IMG/VR virus record: IMGVR_UViG_3300009159_000049
Coordinates: 1-64,000 of that record
Strand: one strand, 5' to 3'
DNA length: 64,000 nucleotides
DNA from: a virus
The notes beneath the pieces are model-generated. The model was not told the DNA's origin. It did no database searches and saw only the letters and a program-made list of their open reading frames with translations. This document shows, in pieces, positions 57,998 through 64,000 of the stretch. Positions within the stretch are counted from its first letter, which is position 1. Each line of letters starts with the position of its first letter. The position numbers were made by a program, and so were the translations under genes.

Positions 57998-60763
57998 ATG
58001 GCGTACGTTCTGCCGCAAGTTACAGTTTTCCAAGAATTCCGCATTGCACCAGTTGCAACAGCTGGAGCCCTAAACTCCCATATCAGCGGCGGACATGCTG
58101 AGCTCTTCAGGTACAACGTACCAGAAGAAAAACAATTAACCTATTTAGGTGGCTACGACTACCTATCTGACACTTCTTTCTCTTGGCCAGGCCTTTCCTC
58201 AGGGTCTATTGTAGATACCACCTTTGTTAAGCTGTACGTAGACAACGCAAAGCTTAGGTATTATCAAAATGACGCAGGCGTAGGTGGCACGGTTACTACC
58301 GTGGCATCCCACCCTAATAGAATTAAAGCAACAGGCATAGCCTTTGCAAGCAACGGTACAAGCTACCCTAAGTCTGCAGAGCTTTATGACAGAGGCGCAC
58401 GAGTTGGTGACGCTGTTTATGTCCGAGGCGTTGCTTCAGGAACTACCTACGAACTAGAAACCAGAATCTCAGGATTCATTGGTGACGACGTAGCAGCCAC
58501 TAGAGCTGCAGCAACTGCAGCTGCTACTAATAAGACAAGTCAATCGCTTGCAACTTCTGTAGATGACTTAAGCACTGTTAAGAACTCTATTACAGTAACG
58601 GCTAATGCTTCTCAGTACGATGGCCGAGAAGACGGCGCAATCGATGAATACTACACTGTTGAAGTAATCCAAAGCTCAAGAAACGGAGATCTTACTACTG
58701 GTAGGATTCGCGTTACTACCAGCTCTGGCTTAGACAACGTAGCATCTGTAACTCCAGTAGCTGCAGGTGGATTCACAGCCATCGGAACTAGGGGTTTAAA
58801 TTTAGAATTTGATATCAACGGTACTGCCTCTGCTTCATCCGCAGCAGACACTACATCTGTAAGCGACTACGACTTGGTTGTAGGTCACAAGTGGAGAATA
58901 CATGTAATACAGGCGTTCACGCCTGCAGTAGCTACCTCAGGTGGCACATACACTGGAACTAGTGACACTACCTATATTGTAGAAGTTACTAAAGGTGGGG
59001 CCTTCGCTTCATCACCAGAAATCTCAGTATCTACTACAAATGGTGTAGACTTTAGTGCACCAGTAGTTGTAAACGCGTCTGGAACTGCCTTTAACGTAGG
59101 TAATCAAGCTATTACTGTATCCTTCTCAAGTACAGGGCTTTGCAAGGGCGACAAGTACTACATTGCAGTTACAGCTGTAGTCTCTGGTTACTTAAGGACT
59201 TTAGTTCTTGAAGACGACCTTCCTACACAAATCCAAAGTGCTGCAGATTTAGACCTTAAGCTTTATCTTGTACGCAACGCACTTGTTACTATTAACAAGG
59301 AAGAAAGCGCACCTAACGTTAATTATAGCGCAAGCGCTACAGAACTTATTGTAAAAGAAAACGTAACTGTATTTGATTCAGAATGGACAGTAGACGGTGT
59401 TAAGACTGCTCTTCCTATCGAAAGCGGCGACTTGTATGTAGAGTACAGGGCTTGGCTTCAACGGTATGTAGGTGACTTTGGCACCATTAATGATCCAGGC
59501 GACATTGTGTCACTTCTTGGAACACTTCACCCAGACAATCCTTTGTGTTGGGGCGTGTTCATGGCTCTTCAGAACTGTAACGGACAAGACGTGCGTTTCA
59601 CCGCAGTGTCTAACCCAGCAGTTACTGCTGACTGGTTAAACGTACTAGATGTAGTTGGAGATCGTGAAGATCTTTACAACCTTGTACCACTTACCTTTGA
59701 GCAAGTAGTTATCGACGCTTACAAAGCTCACGCTGAAGACCAGTCTGGAGCAGAAGTAGGGCGTTGGAGAGCTGTAGTTGTAGGTCTTGATGAGTCTAGG
59801 CTATCGCCTATTGTAAGCGCAGCTAAGTCTTCAGACGGTGCTGAAGTGCTTGCAACCATATCGGACGATCCTTTCACTTCAGGTACTCAGTATACCCGTT
59901 TAAGCGTTCCAGCTAACAACGCTAAGTTCCTTACTAACAAAGTAAGGGCTGGAGATACTGTTCGCTACTTCTACATTACTGACGGCTTTGGCCGTATTGG
60001 ATACACATCCTATACTGTAGAGGCTGTTATCTCTGAAAATACTATTAGGCTTAAAGCTGGCCCTGCAGCTCCAGTAGCTATTGCACAAAAGGTTGAAATT
60101 TGGAGAAATCTAAATAATACCGAGTATTCTGATGCAATTGGTAATGCAGCTGGCAAGTACTCTTCAACTAGAGTAGTAGCGATTGCAAACAATAATGTAA
60201 CTTTAAGCGGTTACACAAATCAGCCTAGCTACTTCTTGGCAGCAGCTATCGCAGGTTTGCGATCTGGTGTTAATCCTCATCAAGGTCTTACCAGCGTATC
60301 TGTGTCTGGTGTAGACTACGTTGGAGACGCTATCAACGGCTTTAACACTGCTCAACTTAATTCAATTGCTGGAGACGGCGGTTGGATTATTATCAAAGCA
60401 GAGGATGGCAGCTTCATCAATCGACATGCAGTTACAACTAACAACACTGACTTAAACCGTCGTGAAGAACAAGTTCGTACTAACGTCGACAACATGAGCT
60501 ATGCTTTCCGAAGAGGACTTGTTCCTTACATCGGACGCACCAATGTTACAGCTAGCACTCTGTCAAGTATTTCTATTACCCTTAAGGGTATTGGAGATGG
60601 CTTTAAGTCAGACACAGGCACTACCAGCATTGGGCCTCAGCTTATTGACTACGTTGTATCAGAACTTCGCCAACATGCCGTCCTTAAAGACCACATTGTT
60701 GTTGTAGTAAACCTGACTGTACCTTACCCACTTAACAACATCGAGCTTAAGCTAGTTGTGTAA
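57998..60763 (+). CDS. Contractile tail sheath protein
   Basis: 921 residues, much longer than the usual 380-660. N-terminus VLPQVTVFQEF and the C-terminal half (DYVGDAINGFNTAQLNSIAG; FRRGLVPYIGRTNVTASTL, LIDYVVSELRQHAVLKDHIVVVV) fit contractile sheaths. Residues about 210-305 and 320-400 hold two tandem copies of a beta-rich domain (YYTVEVIQ... and YIVEVTK...) inserted in the N-terminal region, likely surface-exposed decorations. SD GGAGG. Defines this as a myovirus. Confidence 0.85.
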   Translation: MAYVLPQVTVFQEFRIAPVATAGALNSHISGGHAELFRYNVPEEKQLTYLGGYDYLSDTSFSWPGLSSGSIVDTTFVKLYVDNAKLRYYQNDAGVGGTVTTVASHPNRIKATGIAFASNGTSYPKSAELYDRGARVGDAVYVRGVASGTTYELETRISGFIGDDVAATRAAATAAATNKTSQSLATSVDDLSTVKNSITVTANASQYDGREDGAIDEYYTVEVIQSSRNGDLTTGRIRVTTSSGLDNVASVTPVAAGGFTAIGTRGLNLEFDINGTASASSAADTTSVSDYDLVVGHKWRIHVIQAFTPAVATSGGTYTGTSDTTYIVEVTKGGAFASSPEISVSTTNGVDFSAPVVVNASGTAFNVGNQAITVSFSSTGLCKGDKYYIAVTAVVSGYLRTLVLEDDLPTQIQSAADLDLKLYLVRNALVTINKEESAPNVNYSASATELIVKENVTVFDSEWTVDGVKTALPIESGDLYVEYRAWLQRYVGDFGTINDPGDIVSLLGTLHPDNPLCWGVFMALQNCNGQDVRFTAVSNPAVTADWLNVLDVVGDREDLYNLVPLTFEQVVIDAYKAHAEDQSGAEVGRWRAVVVGLDESRLSPIVSAAKSSDGAEVLATISDDPFTSGTQYTRLSVPANNAKFLTNKVRAGDTVRYFYITDGFGRIGYTSYTVEAVISENTIRLKAGPAAPVAIAQKVEIWRNLNNTEYSDAIGNAAGKYSSTRVVAIANNNVTLSGYTNQPSYFLAAAIAGLRSGVNPHQGLTSVSVSGVDYVGDAINGFNTAQLNSIAGDGGWIIIKAEDGSFINRHAVTTNNTDLNRREEQVRTNVDNMSYAFRRGLVPYIGRTNVTASTLSSISITLKGIGDGFKSDTGTTSIGPQLIDYVVSELRQHAVLKDHIVVVVNLTVPYPLNNIELKLVV

Positions 60764-60818
60764 ACATTAGGCTAATTGTCTAAGTTAAGGCATAAACAGG
60801 TAAATAGGAGAAACTATA

Positions 60819-61298
60819 ATGGCTTCAATATTTGGCGAAAACTCTGCAGCTAATTATCAAGGCGCGTTTAGGACAACTGCCGGGACTGCTTTAAAGTTTG
60901 CAGGCAAGGACCTTACCTTGGTACAGAACCTTCAGGTTTCACATCAACAGCCTGTACAGCCTCTTTTCGAAGTTGGCTCTAACAAGCGATTCTATGTAGT
61001 AGGCAAAGCCGGTGGTACTTTTACCATCGGCCAAGTCCTTGGCTTCGGCAACGAAGCTTTAAACGGCATTACTGAGCTTGCTAACCCTTGCGTAGGTAAT
61101 CGTCAACTTAATCTCCTTATTCCTAACTCTTACTGTACCGTAGATGGTAAGACTGGTGGCAGCCTTAGCCTTTCTTTAAGAGGGGTTTTGGTTCAACAGG
61201 TAGGGTTTACTGTGGCATCACAGGACAACCTTATCAACTCTAATGTAAGCGGTATTATGGTAGACTTGGAATACACTGACGCTAACATTAACCCATAA
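60819..61298 (+). CDS. Tail tube protein 1
   Basis: 159 residues, a usual size for myovirus tubes. MASIFGENSAANYQGAFRT and LVQNLQVSHQQPVQPLFEVGSN are shared almost word-for-word with the 61320 protein; the C-terminal VASQDNLINSNVSGIMVDLEY also. Directly after the sheath, the expected position. SD TAGGAG. Confidence 0.8.
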   Translation: MASIFGENSAANYQGAFRTTAGTALKFAGKDLTLVQNLQVSHQQPVQPLFEVGSNKRFYVVGKAGGTFTIGQVLGFGNEALNGITELANPCVGNRQLNLLIPNSYCTVDGKTGGSLSLSLRGVLVQQVGFTVASQDNLINSNVSGIMVDLEYTDANINP

Positions 61299-61319
61299 CA
61301 ACACGGAAGGTAAGTAGCC

Positions 61320-61814
61320 ATGGCATCAATATTTGGAAAAGACTCTCAAGGAGTATACAGGGGAGCTTTTAGGACTACCCTAGGGACGTCCTTAAGCTTT
61401 GGTGGCGGCCCTCTTACTCTAATACAGAACCTTCAGGTTTCACATCAACAGCCTATACAGCCTCTTTTTGAAGTCGGCTCTAACAATAGATATTATGTTG
61501 TTGGTAAGGCTAATGGTACGTTTAGCGCTACTCAAATTTTAGGATTTGGGTCGGCTGCATTAGACCAAGTTACATCCTTAGCTAATCCTTGTACTGGAGA
61601 TAGAAGACTTACATTACTGATTCCTGGCGCATTCTGCGATGTTGATAATCCCCCAGAACTCGCAGCCGGAACTGGGGTTGGCACAGGTGACCTAACTCTT
61701 AATCTAACTGGAGTACTTCTTTCAAGTGTAGGATTCTCCATAGCCGCTCAAGATAATCTTATTAACTCCCAGATTCAAGGAATTATGACAGACCTAGAGT
61801 ATGAGTACAAGTAG
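61320..61814 (+). CDS. Tail tube protein 2 (tandem paralogue)
   Basis: 164 residues, paralogous to the 60819 protein across its length, with an extra Gly/Thr loop near 125-135 (PPELAAGTGVGTGDLTLNL). Either could be the main tube and the other a minor ring or alternative subunit. A strong terminator follows. Confidence 0.75.
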   Translation: MASIFGKDSQGVYRGAFRTTLGTSLSFGGGPLTLIQNLQVSHQQPIQPLFEVGSNNRYYVVGKANGTFSATQILGFGSAALDQVTSLANPCTGDRRLTLLIPGAFCDVDNPPELAAGTGVGTGDLTLNLTGVLLSSVGFSIAAQDNLINSQIQGIMTDLEYEYK

Positions 61815-61840
61815 TCTATACGTTTAGTGCTATTGAAAAT

Positions 61841-61885
61841 AACTGCCGTACACCTCACAATAGGGGCGTACGGCAGTTCTTTTTT
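61841..61885 (+). terminator. Rho-independent terminator after the tube genes
   Basis: AACTGCCGTAC / GTACGGCAGTT, perfect 11-bp stem, then CTTTTTT. Confidence 0.93.
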
Positions 61886-61902
61886 ATGATTGGATACCTA
61901 CA

Positions 61903-64000
61903 ATGGCTGAATCTTCAAACGAAAATAACTTTGGTGTGTTTTTTGATAAATTCATAAGCAACGTTGAAAGCTCTATAGGTAACACATCAGCCTATATTGG
62001 GTCTACAAACCCTTTGTCTAGGCCGTCTAAAAACGACAGCGATATATACTCTACAGGGACTTCACACAAACTAGACCTATCTCATACAAGTCTAGTTAGG
62101 TGTGGTGTAATAGCAGAGGCGTTGCCTTTTTGGGGATGCTATAAAGTTATAGCCTTCGACGGTGGTGCTCCGCTAATGTGCAGCCTTATTTCTGATTCGT
62201 CTCAGTCTCCTTTGGGGGCTAGAAGAATAGGATCTTTGCAGCCTCACACTAAAGTTTACTTCATAAGCAACGACAACACCGCTTGTGGCACAATATTAGG
62301 TTCAGACCCTGAAATAATGAATGACGTGGCTGATGTGCTTGCAGAGACCATCACTATGGCTTCTGGCCATTCAGTGTCTTCAGAATCAACCAATACTCTT
62401 ATGTCAGCTATAGATCCTGAGTTCCTTGTAAACTTTTCAAATGGAGCTCCGCTTGATTCTACTCTAGTAGGTGAGAGGGGCTGGGTGTGCGAGACAGGAA
62501 CCTCAGTGTTTATAGACCCATTCATGGCATTTATCAAAGCAGATGAAAACTGCGGCTTCTGGTCGTTCCACTTCGACCAGCTAGCAAGAATGCAAGGTCA
62601 TAACATTCAAATACGTGCAGGCAGCTACGAGCAAGAGCATTTTGACGATAACGGAGAAGCTGTAGGGTACGTAGGCACTACTCCTTACTCTTGGGAAGGC
62701 GTAGGAGCGTTTGATTTAGGTACTCCATCTTCAAAGACTATATCAGCTAGAGACGAGCAGGTTGACAGGCCTTATCTAGGAGCTGCTGACATAGTAAGCT
62801 CAGAGGAAAAGGATGATCAAGTTCCCTACTATAGACTACAGACGTACACAGGATACCTTGGTCAAGGATTTAGAACTACTTTAAGGCTACCACCTGACGG
62901 AGCGTCAGGAGTTAACAAGCTAGGAGGAGCTACCGGAGAGTCAGTGTGGGAGCAACACCTTTCACTAGACGGTAACTATCACATTAGGTCATCTCAAGGA
63001 ATAACTATAGCGCACTCTCCGCTATACAAGCCGCCAGTTAGAAAAGCTAGAATAGAAAACGAACTGGAAGGCGATACTAGACAGAACTATAAGTTTTCAG
63101 GGCTATCTGGGTCAGGAAAAGACCACCGACTTTCTGACACGCCCATAGACGCTGAGTCATATCCAGGAAGATCTTTGTGCGCTGATGACGACACAGCGTA
63201 CGCGTTTGCATGGAGAAACGAGCATCCATTTAAGTACCATGAAAATGACTTTAATAAAATTGAGCCTCCAGAGAAAGAAGAGAGCCCATCATACGGACAG
63301 TTGTCTGGCCAGTGGTACATAGACCCTGCCAGTACAGTTACAAAAACGGTAGATCACAGATACAAAGCTAAGTATAACAAGCTAATGTCTTATTTTAAGA
63401 TATTACCTGACGGTACTATCGTAATAGCTGGACCTAACGGTGAAGAGATAAGGATGGTAGGAGGCTCGATAGAGTTGAGCTGTCCTGGAGATATTCAGCT
63501 TAGACCAGGGAGGAATCTAGTATCTCTTGTTGGTAGATCAACTTGTCTAAGATCCAAGCATTCAGTTGATATATCTTCTAGCGATGCAGACGTAAGAATT
63601 AAAGCTGAAAAAGACCTCTTCATGCTAGCAGGTAACGGCAAGTCAGAAGGTAAATTGCTTATAGAGAACAAGTGTCCTAGCCAGCAGGGTATAGTTTTAA
63701 AATCAGCAGGTCAGGTGAGCACACTAGCAGAGATGGAGGTTTACATAAGGTCTGGGTCTAGCGGCGCGTCCAGCAACATAGTTATAGATGCAGGAGGTAA
63801 TGCGGCTGGGGATATAGTTCTGTCAGCTAGAGTAACCGCTAACTTTATGACAGAATCTAGGTACGATTTCTTTGGTTCAGACGGAAATTACTCAGGTTCA
63901 AATGTCTTTAGTAATCAAAGCACTTTACTAGGGTCTCCAACTTACTCTACAGGTACAATGGCATGCCTTGGATACATGGCTTGCAGAAACCACTTCATAT
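61903..64000 (+). CDS. Baseplate/spike protein, VgrG-gp5 needle-like (partial)
   Basis: At least 699 residues, open to the right edge. The N-part has globular domains (PFWGCYKVIAFDGGAPLMCS, an OB-like pattern). From about residue 500 LPDGTIVIAGPNGEEIRMVG then SIELSCPGDIQLRPGRNLVS and similar short strands give a beta-helix like VgrG or T4 gp5 needles. Probably the central spike or its hub. The C-terminus is not in the window. Its ATG has no strong SD but directly follows a terminator. Confidence 0.65.
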   Translation, partial: MAESSNENNFGVFFDKFISNVESSIGNTSAYIGSTNPLSRPSKNDSDIYSTGTSHKLDLSHTSLVRCGVIAEALPFWGCYKVIAFDGGAPLMCSLISDSSQSPLGARRIGSLQPHTKVYFISNDNTACGTILGSDPEIMNDVADVLAETITMASGHSVSSESTNTLMSAIDPEFLVNFSNGAPLDSTLVGERGWVCETGTSVFIDPFMAFIKADENCGFWSFHFDQLARMQGHNIQIRAGSYEQEHFDDNGEAVGYVGTTPYSWEGVGAFDLGTPSSKTISARDEQVDRPYLGAADIVSSEEKDDQVPYYRLQTYTGYLGQGFRTTLRLPPDGASGVNKLGGATGESVWEQHLSLDGNYHIRSSQGITIAHSPLYKPPVRKARIENELEGDTRQNYKFSGLSGSGKDHRLSDTPIDAESYPGRSLCADDDTAYAFAWRNEHPFKYHENDFNKIEPPEKEESPSYGQLSGQWYIDPASTVTKTVDHRYKAKYNKLMSYFKILPDGTIVIAGPNGEEIRMVGGSIELSCPGDIQLRPGRNLVSLVGRSTCLRSKHSVDISSSDADVRIKAEKDLFMLAGNGKSEGKLLIENKCPSQQGIVLKSAGQVSTLAEMEVYIRSGSSGASSNIVIDAGGNAAGDIVLSARVTANFMTESRYDFFGSDGNYSGSNVFSNQSTLLGSPTYSTGTMACLGYMACRNHFI

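Overview
The window is part of the genome of a large tailed phage with a contractile tail (a myovirus, probably jumbo-sized). The sequence shows a major capsid protein, a prohead-protease-like gene, a contractile tail sheath, two tail tube paralogues, a VgrG-like baseplate or spike protein, and phage-encoded multisubunit RNA polymerase subunits. The host is probably Gram-negative: there is a tiny lipoprotein resembling an outer-membrane spanin and much LPS-type sugar chemistry. This is inference; no host gene is present. Nearly everything reads on the + strand in tightly packed, often overlapping genes with good Shine-Dalgarno (SD) sites. No terminase, portal, DNA polymerase, tRNA or CRISPR array was recognised.

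Layout. 1-0.5 kb: a truncated minus-strand glycosyltransferase, then about 400 bases of hairpin-rich non-coding DNA. 0.9-6.6 kb: small proteins sharing an N-terminal peptide tag, among them two HExxH metallopeptidase-like proteins and a P-loop kinase; one ORF is a fusion of two ancestral genes with the old ribosome site still readable inside it. 6.6-10 kb: sugar genes (GT9-like, TylF-like and FkbM methyltransferases, capsule-type glycosyltransferase). 10-19 kb: a DUF5661-like virion-type protein, a C39 peptidase and seven genes ending in a basic tail, five of them with a near-identical KLKKKNR-type end. 19-23 kb: PhoH ATPase, cupin, TupA-like ATP-grasp, methyltransferases and a 2OG-Fe(II) oxygenase. 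23-25 kb: three cassettes, each a promoter, a small membrane or lipid-anchored protein and a terminator, with an HNH homing endonuclease between two of them. 25-27 kb: class II (B12-dependent) ribonucleotide reductase on the minus strand. 27-31 kb: virion-like glycine-zipper proteins.

31-42 kb is the transcription region. A 1485-aa protein fuses RNA polymerase beta to the N-terminal half of beta-prime and carries the catalytic DFDGD. An SF2/SNF2-like helicase follows at once. The C-terminal half of beta-prime (start of the TT(I/V)G region, trigger loop, beta-prime C-terminus) is a separate 639-aa gene 3.8 kb downstream. 42-64 kb is the virion morphogenesis region: unknown virion proteins, protease-like gene, scaffold-like acidic protein, major capsid protein, neck proteins, sheath, tubes and baseplate, interrupted by a glycosyltransferase-methyltransferase fusion and an HNH nuclease.

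The most unusual signal is not a gene. A perfect palindrome with core GGAGACGTCTCC occurs seven times, plus two one-mismatch copies, spread at about 2-9 kb intervals from 6.5 to 57 kb. Copies lie both inside genes (in two reading frames) and between genes, so it looks like a DNA-level site for a symmetric DNA-binding protein encoded elsewhere in the genome.
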